A stretch of 41,503 bases of DNA, from assembly GCF_020400725.1 (NCBI RefSeq), contig NZ_JAINVG010000069.1, positions 1 through 41,503 on the forward strand, in the 5' to 3' direction. A model generated the notes under the pieces. The model searched no databases. It saw nothing but the letters and a program-made list of their open reading frames with translations, and was not told the origin of the DNA. The translations under genes were made by a program, and so were the position numbers. Of the stretch, positions 16,887-24,850 are shown piece after piece; within the stretch, counting starts at the first letter, position 1, and each line of letters starts with the position of its first letter. The stretch is from Streptomyces sp. NK15101. Its GTDB lineage: Bacteria > Actinomycetota > Actinomycetes > Streptomycetales > Streptomycetaceae.

Positions 16887-18395
16887 ATGACCACCAGAGC
16901 CTTGCCCGCCCGGCAGTCGACGGTCCGCGGGCTCGTCGCCGCCGTCCTCGCCTTCGGCGGAACCGCCGTCCTCTCCGGCGCGCCCGCCGCGGCCGCGGGG
17001 AGCGTCACCTACGTGGACTGCTCACGGACGACCGCCGGGGACGGCAGCCAGGCGGCGCCGTTCAACAGCATCGGACAGGCCAACGCGAGGACGTACGGTC
17101 CCGGCGACACGCTCGCCTTCGCCGCCGGCACCACGTGCACCGGCGCCCTCGCCCCCCGGGGCAGCGGCACCGCCGCCGCACCCATCGACCTCACCGGTTA
17201 CGGAACCGGCGCCCTGCCCGTGATCGACGGCGGCGGCGCCCCGAACGCGGTCTCCCTCACCAACCAGGACCACTGGCGGATCAGCAACCTCAAGCTCACC
17301 AACCCCGCCTCCACCCTCGCCCGCCGCACCGGCCTGCGGATCTCCGCCACCGACGGAACGGCCCACCGGGGCTTCGACATCGGCAACCTCGTCATCGACC
17401 GGGTGGCCGGCCAGACGAACAAGAACAGCCCCACCACCGAGGACTTCGTCCAGTCCGCCGGCATCGTCACGGGCGCGAGCGGCACGAACTCGACCCTCCA
17501 CGACGTCCACGTCCACGACAACCGGATCAGCAACACCGGCGGCGGCGGCCTCAAGATCCGCGTCGGCTCCATGGCCGTCAAGGGCACCGGCGTACTGATC
17601 GAGAACAACGTAGTCAAGGACGTCGGCGGCGACGGCATCATCGCCAGCTACGCCGACGCGCCCATGATCCAGTACAACAACGCCTCCGGCGTCGGCAACG
17701 GCGTCTACCCCTTCTCCGGCGGCAACTTCGCCGGCATCTGGGTGCTCGGCGACCACGACCCGACCATCCAGAAGAACGCCGTGTACGGCATCACGCGGAT
17801 GTCCGTGGCCGACAGCCAGGCCTTCGACTGCGACTGGGGCAACACCGGCACCTGCACGATCCAGTACAACTTCAGCCGCGACAACATCGGCGGCTTCTTC
17901 CTCGACTGCGACGGCTGCGGCACCATCGGCGGCGCCCGGCAGGTCGTCCGCTACAACATCTCCGAGAACGACTGCCGCATGAGCAGCGTCAGCGCCGGAC
18001 GTTCCGCGCTGCACCTCTACAACAACGTCCTCTACTGCACGGACAAGAAGTTCAGCATCACGCTTCCCGACGAGAGCGTCGTCGAGAACAACATCTGGGT
18101 GGGGACCAGCGACTCCCGGCTGCCCACCGGGGCCGGGATCTCCTGGCTGTGGAACGTCTTCCAGGGCGTGCCCCGGCCCACCGCCAACGGCATCGCCGGC
18201 GACCCGCAGTTCGTGAACCCCGGCACCGGCGGCGACACGATCCACTCCGCCGACGGCTACAAGCTGCGCGCCACGTCCCCCGCCCTGAACAACGGTTCCG
18301 TGATCAGCGGGAACGGAGGCCGTGACTACTGGGCGAACCCGGTGAGCGCGACCACGAAGCCGCACCGCGGCGCGTACAACGGGCCGGGCCTCTGA
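16887..18395 (+). CDS. Secreted right-handed parallel beta-helix protein
   Basis: A 502-residue exported protein. A signal peptide (positively charged start, then LVAAVLAFGGTAVLSGAPAA) precedes YVDCS. The body shows the repeated short strands and Asn/Gly turns of a right-handed beta-helix (ISNTGGGGLKIRV, VLIENNVVKDVGGDGIIASY, MIQYNNASG, LYNNVLYC). This fold is shared by pectate lyases, polysaccharide lyases and some glycoside hydrolases. Six or more Cys residues (FDCDWGNTGTC, LDCDGCG) suggest disulfides. It probably binds or cleaves an extracellular polysaccharide; no catalytic set could be confirmed. The ATG at 16887 has AAAGG upstream and a clear promoter with operator, so expression is probably induced by a sugar-like signal. 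Confidence 0.82.
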   Translation: MTTRALPARQSTVRGLVAAVLAFGGTAVLSGAPAAAAGSVTYVDCSRTTAGDGSQAAPFNSIGQANARTYGPGDTLAFAAGTTCTGALAPRGSGTAAAPIDLTGYGTGALPVIDGGGAPNAVSLTNQDHWRISNLKLTNPASTLARRTGLRISATDGTAHRGFDIGNLVIDRVAGQTNKNSPTTEDFVQSAGIVTGASGTNSTLHDVHVHDNRISNTGGGGLKIRVGSMAVKGTGVLIENNVVKDVGGDGIIASYADAPMIQYNNASGVGNGVYPFSGGNFAGIWVLGDHDPTIQKNAVYGITRMSVADSQAFDCDWGNTGTCTIQYNFSRDNIGGFFLDCDGCGTIGGARQVVRYNISENDCRMSSVSAGRSALHLYNNVLYCTDKKFSITLPDESVVENNIWVGTSDSRLPTGAGISWLWNVFQGVPRPTANGIAGDPQFVNPGTGGDTIHSADGYKLRATSPALNNGSVISGNGGRDYWANPVSATTKPHRGAYNGPGL

Positions 18396-18550
18396 GGCGC
18401 GGTCCGGTACGTCACGGTCTGCGACATGCCGCTTTCGGCGTAATCGACCTGTTGCGGGATGTCCGACGGTCACCCTGGGCCTGTCGATCAGCATGGGCTG
18501 TCGGGGCGGCGGCCGACAGCCCGGTCCGGCGGCCCGGAAAGGAAGTGACC

Positions 18551-20563
18551 ATGGCTCTGAGCCGCCGTCAGTTCGTCGCCTACGCCCTGGCCTCGGGAAT
18601 GGCGCTCGAGATCGGTGACGTCGTCGTCTCGCCGTCTTCGGCGAGCGCCGCCGCCGCGCAGGTCCCACCGACCCTGCTCGCCGGTCAGGCGCTGACGTCG
18701 TCGACGGTGCGACTGCTGTGGACCGCGGTCGCGGGGGCCGACTCCTACCGGGTCTACCGGGACGATCAGCTGATCACCGAGCAGCCGGGCACTTTGCTCG
18801 AGGACACCGGCCTGGCCGCGACGACGACATACCGCTACGAGGTCACCACCGTGATCGGCGGGGTCGAGTCGGCGCGCTCGGCCCCCGTCGTCGTGGTCAC
18901 CCAGCAGCCGGACCCGGCGGCGTCGCCGTCCGCGCCGACCAACCTCAGGGCGAGCTCGATCACGTCGTCGAGCGTGAAGCTCAGCTGGACCAAGTCCACG
19001 AGCGTCGCCAAGATCACCGGCTACCGGATCCTCCGCGGTCCCCTCGGGACTCCGCTCCAGGACCTGGTCCAGATCGCGACGACCGACGGCGGCACCACCT
19101 ACACCGCGAGCAAGCTCTTCGCCAACCGCGCCTACCAGTTCGCGGTGCGCGCCGTCGACGTCGCGGGACACGTCGGCCCGGCCGCCACCATCGCCGTCAC
19201 GACCAAGACCTCGAACGACACGAGCGCCCCTTCGGCGGTGTCGAGCAGCAGCGTGGCGGTGCGGCGGTACTCCTCCAGCCGACTCGACGTCACCTGGGGC
19301 ACGTCGAGCTCCAGCGACGTCGCCGGCTACCAGGTCCACCGGAACAACGTCCTCGTCGCCACGGTGGAGGAGCCGCTGCGCAAGACGTACTCCGACAACG
19401 GACTCGCCCCGTCGACGTCGTACACGTACCGGATCGCGGCGGTCGATTCCGCCGGCAACGTCTCGGCGCTCACGACCGGCAGGACGTTGTCCACCCCGGC
19501 GGCCGGAACCGTCCTGGTCACCCGGGGCCCCTACGTCGTCCAGACCGACCGGACGAGCGCACGCGTGCTGTGGTGGACCAACCTTCCGGCCCCCAGCACC
19601 GTCGACTACGGGATCGGAGCGCTCACCGACACCGTCTCCGATCCCACTCCGCGGCTGCAGCACGCCATGCTGCTCGGCGGGCTCCAGCCCGGAACCGAGT
19701 ACACCTACCAGGTGACGTCCGGAAACGCCACGCTCGGAGGCAACCGCTTCACCACCGCCCCCGCGCCCGGCGCGTCCTTCGCCTTCGCGGCGGTCGGCGA
19801 CTTCGGGGGCGGCTCGGCGCAGGAGGCGAGCATCGCGAACCTGATCGCCGCGTCGCCCGCCCAGTTCGTGCAGACCCTCGGCGACAACGTGTACCCGGAT
19901 GCCCAGGACCCGGATCCGGCGACCTTCTACTCCGACTTCGACAACCGCTTCTACAAGCAGTACAACCCGGTCATTCGCACCCGGACCCTCTTCCCGGCGA
20001 ACGGCAACAAGGAGTACTACGGCGACGGCGCGGCCGCGCGGAACCTCTGGGCGCCCAACAACCAGCGCTGGTACAGCTACGAGTGGGGCGACCTCCACGT
20101 CCTCGTCGTCGACAGCGAGCAGCCCTTGGGGCCCGGCTCCGCGCAGCGCGCGTTCGTGAACGCCGACCTCGCCGCCGCGACCACGACGTGGAAGATCTGC
20201 GTCGTGCACCGTCCGCCGTACAGCTCGACGACCACCAGCTCCAGCTCGGGGACGGTCCTGACCGATCTCGTTCCGCTCCTGGACCAGTACCGGGTCACGC
20301 TCTGCCTCTCCGGCAACTCCCACAACTACGAACGCAGTCATCCGCTGCGCATGGGCGCGATCGATCCGACGGGAGTGACCTACGTCGTCTCCGGCGGCGG
20401 CGGCAACGGGCTCAACGCGTTCCAGGCGAGCCAGCCGTTCTGGAGCGCGTACCGGGAAGCGCGTTACGAATACGTGCAGTGCACGGTCTCCCCGACCCAG
20501 CTCGTGCTCGACGCGTACAGCGACACCGGGGCGCTCTTCGACGGCATGACCTGGACGGCATGA
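18551..20563 (+). CDS. Tat-exported FnIII/purple-acid-phosphatase-like metallophosphoesterase
   Basis: A 670-residue exported protein. The N-terminus MALSRRQFVAYALASG has the twin-arginine SRRxF signal, consistent with a folded metalloenzyme. Three FnIII-like domains occupy about residues 35-320, then a purple-acid-phosphatase N-domain (RGPYVVQTDRTSARVLWWTN), then the metallophosphoesterase domain from about 410. Ligand motifs are GDFG (D417), GDNVY (D445, Y448), GNKE (N486), VVHRPP (H553) and GNSHNYER (H591). Two positions deviate: GNH(E) is GNKE, and GHxH is GNSH, so one usual His ligand is Asn589. Activity may be altered. The ATG at 18551 has AAGGAAG upstream. A 14-bp tandem repeat spans its stop codon. 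Confidence 0.87.
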   Translation: MALSRRQFVAYALASGMALEIGDVVVSPSSASAAAAQVPPTLLAGQALTSSTVRLLWTAVAGADSYRVYRDDQLITEQPGTLLEDTGLAATTTYRYEVTTVIGGVESARSAPVVVVTQQPDPAASPSAPTNLRASSITSSSVKLSWTKSTSVAKITGYRILRGPLGTPLQDLVQIATTDGGTTYTASKLFANRAYQFAVRAVDVAGHVGPAATIAVTTKTSNDTSAPSAVSSSSVAVRRYSSSRLDVTWGTSSSSDVAGYQVHRNNVLVATVEEPLRKTYSDNGLAPSTSYTYRIAAVDSAGNVSALTTGRTLSTPAAGTVLVTRGPYVVQTDRTSARVLWWTNLPAPSTVDYGIGALTDTVSDPTPRLQHAMLLGGLQPGTEYTYQVTSGNATLGGNRFTTAPAPGASFAFAAVGDFGGGSAQEASIANLIAASPAQFVQTLGDNVYPDAQDPDPATFYSDFDNRFYKQYNPVIRTRTLFPANGNKEYYGDGAAARNLWAPNNQRWYSYEWGDLHVLVVDSEQPLGPGSAQRAFVNADLAAATTTWKICVVHRPPYSSTTTSSSSGTVLTDLVPLLDQYRVTLCLSGNSHNYERSHPLRMGAIDPTGVTYVVSGGGGNGLNAFQASQPFWSAYREARYEYVQCTVSPTQLVLDAYSDTGALFDGMTWTA

Positions 20564-20579
20564 CCTGGACGGCATGACC
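20541..20579. repeat. 14-bp tandem repeat across the phosphoesterase stop
   Basis: ACGGCATGACCTGG occurs at 20541-20554 and 20555-20568, with a partial third copy at 20569-20579. The stop TGA (20561-20563) lies in the second copy. The encoded C-terminus (DGMTWTA) would be unchanged by loss of one copy. Confidence 0.85.
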
Positions 20580-20593
20580 CGGACCCGGTGAAC

Positions 20594-20621
20594 GGCCCGG
20601 CGGGAAGCGTCCCGTCGGGCC
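20594..20621. terminator. Hairpin between convergent genes
   Basis: A 12-bp stem (20594-20605 with 20610-20621, one G-T wobble) and AGCG loop lie between the stops of the phosphoesterase and the SnoaL-like gene. It can serve both directions. Confidence 0.65.
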
Positions 20622-20653
20622 CGTGCGGCGGCCGAGGAGACCCCGGGCGACGC

Positions 20654-21052
20654 TCACGGCGCCACGTGGTAGTACCGGGTGCAGGCGAGGATCATCCCGT
20701 CGTCGGCGATCGTGAAGAGGTCGACGAACCGGAGGTCCTGGCCGTCGGTGCCCGGCACCACCCGGCGCCCCGTGGCGACGACGCTGCGGGCCTGGCCCAC
20801 GACCCGGTCGATCTCGTAGCGGGCCCGCGGCGGGGTGCGCCCGAAACGGGTGTGCAGGACCCCCGCCCGGCCACGGGCCGGAGGCAGCCCCGGCAGTTCG
20901 AGGACCACGCCGTCGTGCAGCAGGGAGGCGCACGAGTCCAGGTCACCGGCGTCCAGGTAGTCGTAGACCAGGCGGACATGGTCGATTCCGGCGGCGGTGA
21001 CCAGGTCTGCCGGTCCCGGCAGCCCGGTGCTCGTGTCATCTTGGCGGTTCAA
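20654..21052 (-). CDS. SnoaL-like/NTF2-fold protein at the cluster edge
   Basis: A 132-residue NTF2-fold protein. VRLVYDYLDAGDLDSCASLL, HDGVVLELPG, ARYEIDRVVGQARSVVATGR, LRFVDLFTIADDGMI and TRYYHVAP follow the pattern of SnoaL-like cyclases and related small-molecule-binding proteins. The TTG at 21052 is preferred because AAAGGGG lies eight bases upstream and no ATG or GTG fits better; this start is uncertain. It diverges from the SARP regulator, and the bipartite TATC motif at 21109-21126 lies 57 bp upstream of its start. That places it under possible SARP control and at the left edge of the peptide cluster. Confidence 0.75.
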   Translation of the reverse strand: MNRQDDTSTGLPGPADLVTAAGIDHVRLVYDYLDAGDLDSCASLLHDGVVLELPGLPPARGRAGVLHTRFGRTPPRARYEIDRVVGQARSVVATGRRVVPGTDGQDLRFVDLFTIADDGMILACTRYYHVAP

Positions 21053-21108
21053 CGGCGGAGCCCCTTTCACTCTCGGCCAGGATTCTGGGGGGAGCCGCCA
21101 ACTCCGCG

Positions 21109-21126
21109 TTATCCCCCCTCTATCTC
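21109..21126. promoter_or_regulatory. Bipartite TATC direct repeat, candidate SARP operator (site 1)
   Basis: TTATCCCCCCTCTATCTC holds two TATC cores exactly 11 bp apart, the spacing SARP activators use for direct repeats. It matches the site at 24598-24615 at 15 of 18 positions. It lies between the divergent SnoaL-like and SARP genes. Confidence 0.65.
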
Positions 21127-21267
21127 CGACCGGGATCTTCACGGCATGGACAGGGCGGGGGTGGTTGTGGAGACTGTCCTCACTCGGTCCTGACGTGTCA
21201 ACTCGTTTCTTTGGTGGGGGAATCGGTGACGGACGACATCGGGGGCAGATCCCAGGAACTCCCGGAC

Positions 21268-24200
21268 ATGTCGCCCCTCGCCTTCCGGGTCCTGGGGCCA
21301 CTGCAGGTCCACGGTCCCGACGGGCCGCTGCGGCTCCCGCCCGGCCGCCAGGAGGTGATCCTCGCGGCGCTGCTCCTGGAGACCAACCGGGTGGTCAGCA
21401 CCAACCACCTGGTGGACCTCATCTGGGAGGACAACCCGCCGGAGACCGCCCGCACCCAGGTGCAGATCTGCGTGTCGCGGCTGCGCAAGCTCCTCGCCGG
21501 CGCGGACGGCGAGGTCACGATCACGACCCGGCCCCCGGGATACGTGCTGCACACCGACGCGGGCAACGTGGACGCCGCGCTCTTCACCAGCCTCGTCTTA
21601 CAGGCCCGCCGACTGCGCGAGCGCGGCGAACTCGACCAGGCCGTGAGGCTGCTGAGGGACGCCGTGACGCTGTGGCAGGGCGACTGCCTGTCCGGCCTCG
21701 ACAGCGGCCCGCTGGCGAACAAGGCACGACAGCTCAACGAGGAACGTCTGGCCGCCGTCGAACTCCGCATCCAACTGGAGCTCGAACTCGGACGGTACGA
21801 CGGGCTCGTGGGCGAACTGCAGAGACTCACCCACGAACACCCCCTGCGGGAGAAGCTGCGCGGCCAGCTGATCCAGGCCCTGTACTGGTCGGGACGGCAG
21901 GCCGAGGCCCTGGAGGCCTTCCGCACCGCCCGCCGCTTCCTCGCCGAGGAACTCGGCCTCGAACCCAGCCGGGAGCTCAGGGAACTGGAGTCGGCCATCC
22001 TCGCCGGCCGGCTCCCCGCGCCCGCCGCGCCCGCACCCGTACGCGTACCGGGGAACAGGCCCCAGGAGGAGACGGCGGGAGCGGAGCCCGAGGAGGACTC
22101 CGAACCGGCCGCCCCGACGGTCCCGCCGTCCCCGGAGTCCGTACGTCAGGACGCCGTGCCGCACCAGCTTCCCGCCGCCGTCGCCGACTTCGTGTCCGAC
22201 GCCGGCCAGCTCGCCGCGCTGGAGGAAGCGCTGACCGGACGGCCGGGCCGCACCACGGTGGGACTCGCCGCGATCACGGGCAAGCCCGGCACCGGCAAGT
22301 CGACCCTCGCCGTGCACGTCGCCCACATGCTCTCCGAGACCGGCTTCCCCGACGGCCAGCTCTACTGCGACCTGCGCGGGACGACCGGCACCCCGGCCAC
22401 CCCCGAGGAGGTCCTGGGCCGGTTCCTGCGCGCGCTCGGCATCCCCGGCCAGCTGATCCCGGAATCCCTGGACGAGCGCGCCGAGATGTACCGCACCCGG
22501 CTGGCCTCCCGCCGCGTCCTGGTCGTCCTCGACGACGCCGCCGGCGAAGGCCAGGTGCTGCCGCTGCTGCCCGGCAGCCGGGGCTGCGCCGTCCTCGTCA
22601 CCGGCCGGGCCCGCCTCACCGCCCTGCCCGGCGCGCACCGGGTGGAGCTCGACGTGCTCGCCGAGGACCGGGCGCTCGAACTGCTGTCCAGGATCGTCGG
22701 ACGGGAACGGGTCGCGGGCGAGGCCGCCGCCGCGGAGGCCCTGGTCCGCACGGTCGGACGGCTCCCGCTGGCGCTGCGGATCGTCGCCGCCCGGCTCGCG
22801 GCCCGCCCGCACTGGACCCTGGCGTCCATGGTGCAGCGGCTCGCCAACGAGCGGCACCGCCTCGACGAACTGGCCCACGGCGAGATGACGATGCGCGCCA
22901 GCCTGTCGCTGACCTACGAGGGCCTGGCGCCGGAGGACCGCCGGCTGCTGCGGCTGCTGAGCATGGCGCAGGCACCGACCCTGCCGAGCTGGCTGGCGGG
23001 CGCGCTGCTCGACGACCACCGCCCCTTCCCCTCGGACCTGATGGAACCGCTGGTCGACGTGCAGATGCTGGACGTCGCCGGAGTGGAGCGGACCGGTGGT
23101 TTCCGGTACCGCTTCCACGAGATCATCCGCGTGTACGCGCGGGAACAGCTGGCCGCGCACCACACCCCCGAGGTACGGCAGGAGGCGCTCGCCCGCATGG
23201 CGGGCGGCTGGATGCACCTCGCCCAGCAGGCCCACCGCAAGGTGTACGGAGGGGACTTCACCGTCCTGCACGGCGACGCGCCCCGCTGGGAACCCCCGGC
23301 CTCCTACACGGACGAGGTGCTCGCCGACCCGCTGGCCTGGCTCGACGCCGAACAGACCTCCCTGTGCGGGATGGTCGAGCACACCGCCGACGCGGGTCTC
23401 CACGACCTCAGCTGGGACCTCGCGACCTCGCTCGTCACGCTCTTCGAGGTGCGCGGCCACTACGACCTGTGGGAGCAGACCCACCTGAGCGCGCTGGCCG
23501 CCGTCCGCAAGGCGGGAAACCTGCGGGGAACCGCCGCGATACGGGCGTCGCTCGGCTCGCTCTACATGAGCCGCAACCAGTTCGACACGGCCCGGCAGGC
23601 GCTGAACTCGGCACTCGACGTCTTCCAGGCGTTGGACGAGCCGATGGGCGAGGCGCTGTGCCGGCGCGACATGGCGCTCATCGCGCGCACGAGCGGCGAC
23701 GACTCCTCGGCCCTGGAGCTGTACCGGCGGTCCCTCGCCGACTTCGACCGGGCGGGCGACGTGGTGGGCCGCGCGATCGTGCTGACCCAGAGCGCGCACA
23801 TCCGGATGCGGCAGGGCGAGATCGCGGAGGCGCAGAGACAGCTGGACGAGGCGCTGGACATCTACGAAGGGGTCGGCTACACGGGCGGCCGGGCGAGAAC
23901 ACTGCGGCGCGTGGGGCAACTGCTGCTCGAACAGGGCCGGAGCGACCTGGCGGTCCTCACCTTCACGGAGGTGCTGGAGCTCTGCCGGGATTCCGGCGAC
24001 GTCATCGGAGAGGGCCATCTGCTCCGCGACCTGGGGCACGCCTTCGTCATCATGGGCCGTCCCGACCGGGCCAGGGACTTCTACGACCGCGCGGTGACCG
24101 CGCGGGAGGGCGTCATGGATTTTAGCGGCGGCGCGCTGGCGCGCCTCGACCTCGCCCGTCTCCTCGACGCGGAGCCCGGACGCTCCCGGGAGCTGCTCGT

Positions 24201-24282
24201 CCCGGCCGTCGAGGTGTTCCGCGAGCGGCGCATGGGACGGGAACTCGCCGAGGCGGAGAGGCTGCTCGCGACCGGCTGCTGA
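21268..24282 (+). CDS. AfsR-type SARP regulator (OmpR-like HTH, BTAD, NB-ARC, TPR) with a TTA codon
   Basis: A 1004-residue activator. The N-terminus (FRVLGPLQVHGPDGP, then LIWEDNPPETARTQVQICVS and PPGYVLH) is the SARP winged helix; AVRLLRDAVTLWQGDCLSGL and the following helices are the BTAD domain to about residue 250. An NB-ARC ATPase follows: Walker A GKPGTGKST (K344) and Walker B VLVVLDDA. The last 300 residues are TPR-like (SLYMSRNQFDTARQALNSAL, VLTQSAHIRMRQGEIAEAQR). The leucine codon at 21598-21600 is TTA, so translation should need the bldA tRNA. The ATG at 21268 gives a typical SARP N-terminus and has AGGAA nine bases upstream; GTG at 21226 is an alternative. It is the probable pathway activator of the NRPS genes. 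Confidence 0.93.
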   Translation: MSPLAFRVLGPLQVHGPDGPLRLPPGRQEVILAALLLETNRVVSTNHLVDLIWEDNPPETARTQVQICVSRLRKLLAGADGEVTITTRPPGYVLHTDAGNVDAALFTSLVLQARRLRERGELDQAVRLLRDAVTLWQGDCLSGLDSGPLANKARQLNEERLAAVELRIQLELELGRYDGLVGELQRLTHEHPLREKLRGQLIQALYWSGRQAEALEAFRTARRFLAEELGLEPSRELRELESAILAGRLPAPAAPAPVRVPGNRPQEETAGAEPEEDSEPAAPTVPPSPESVRQDAVPHQLPAAVADFVSDAGQLAALEEALTGRPGRTTVGLAAITGKPGTGKSTLAVHVAHMLSETGFPDGQLYCDLRGTTGTPATPEEVLGRFLRALGIPGQLIPESLDERAEMYRTRLASRRVLVVLDDAAGEGQVLPLLPGSRGCAVLVTGRARLTALPGAHRVELDVLAEDRALELLSRIVGRERVAGEAAAAEALVRTVGRLPLALRIVAARLAARPHWTLASMVQRLANERHRLDELAHGEMTMRASLSLTYEGLAPEDRRLLRLLSMAQAPTLPSWLAGALLDDHRPFPSDLMEPLVDVQMLDVAGVERTGGFRYRFHEIIRVYAREQLAAHHTPEVRQEALARMAGGWMHLAQQAHRKVYGGDFTVLHGDAPRWEPPASYTDEVLADPLAWLDAEQTSLCGMVEHTADAGLHDLSWDLATSLVTLFEVRGHYDLWEQTHLSALAAVRKAGNLRGTAAIRASLGSLYMSRNQFDTARQALNSALDVFQALDEPMGEALCRRDMALIARTSGDDSSALELYRRSLADFDRAGDVVGRAIVLTQSAHIRMRQGEIAEAQRQLDEALDIYEGVGYTGGRARTLRRVGQLLLEQGRSDLAVLTFTEVLELCRDSGDVIGEGHLLRDLGHAFVIMGRPDRARDFYDRAVTAREGVMDFSGGALARLDLARLLDAEPGRSRELLVPAVEVFRERRMGRELAEAERLLATGC
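21598..21600 (+). other. In-frame TTA leucine codon
   Basis: Codon 111 of the SARP gene (VLQ, read gtc-tta-cag). It was the only in-frame TTA noticed in the coding sequence of the window. TTA codons in Streptomyces require the developmentally controlled bldA tRNA. Confidence 0.9.
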
Positions 24283-24303
24283 GCCGGCGGGCCTCCCGGC
24301 CGG
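24283..24303. terminator. Imperfect hairpin between SARP and the small peptide gene
   Basis: GCCGGCGGG pairs imperfectly with CCCGGCCGG between the convergent stops at 24282 and 24307. One base is bulged, so its function is tentative. Confidence 0.35.
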
Positions 24304-24306
24304 AGG

Positions 24307-24513
24307 TCAGTCCCAGGGGTTGTTGTCGGTGCTGCACGTGGTGACGGTGCCGGTGGCGGTGACCGTCGTCGTGCAGACCGGGGTGGTCTCGGTGGTGCCC
24401 GTGGCGTCGTCGGCCCAGCTCGCCTGGACACCCGCTCCGGTCAGGATCACGATCAGCGCGGCGGTGACGGCGGCGCGGACGGAGTTGCGGGCGGCGGTGG
24501 CGGTGTAGGACAT
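24307..24513 (-). CDS. Small secreted two-cysteine peptide
   Basis: A 68-residue protein with a Sec signal peptide (MSYTATAARNSVRAAVTAAL then IVILTGAGVQASWA, probable cleavage after SWA). The mature part is about 34 residues, Thr-rich, and has two Cys with thirteen residues between them (C-TTTVTATGTVTT-type spacing), then STDNNPWD at the end. No family could be named. The ATG at 24513 has AGGCAGGA just upstream. It lies between two regulators at the head of the NRPS cluster, and the candidate SARP operator site 2 is 85 bp upstream of its start. A signalling or surface peptide is possible; no function is claimed. Confidence 0.75.
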   Translation of the reverse strand: MSYTATAARNSVRAAVTAALIVILTGAGVQASWADDATGTTETTPVCTTTVTATGTVTTCSTDNNPWD

Positions 24514-24850
24514 CGGATCCTGCCTCTCGGTGGTGTGCGGCGTTTCCTTGTGACCACCACGTTAGGAACACGCGGATTCACGGCACCGCTCGCTGCCTTA
24601 TCACCCCGCTATCACGGAACGGCGCCCCGCCCGCCCCGCTATCACGGCGCCCCGGGCCGCTATCGCCCGCCGTCCCGCCCGGACACCCCTCCGTCCGGAA
24701 GGGCCGGCGGAGGGTTAGTGCCGGGATGCCCCCTGAATAGTCGCGTCCGGACGATGGGTCCCATCAGACGGCGAGGCGGAGTCCCCGGCCGGCGGCCCGA
24801 CCGGGCGCCGACGGGAGGATCCGCCCCAACTCGACCAGCGGGAGCTTCTC
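24514..24850. other. 337-bp divergent control region with TATC repeats
   Basis: This separates the small peptide gene (minus) from the XRE-type regulator (plus). It holds TATCAC at 24599, 24610 and 24640 and TATCGC at 24661; the first two are 11 bp apart. On the minus strand TAACGT at about 24558-24563 is a possible -10 for the peptide gene. No coding frame here looks real. Confidence 0.55.
24598..24615. promoter_or_regulatory. Bipartite TATC direct repeat, candidate SARP operator (site 2)
   Basis: TTATCACCCCGCTATCAC repeats the pattern of site 1 (TTATCnCCCCnCTATCnC) with the same 11-bp core spacing. Additional GCTATCAC at 24638-24645 and GCTATCGC at 24659-24666 may extend the site. Confidence 0.65.
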
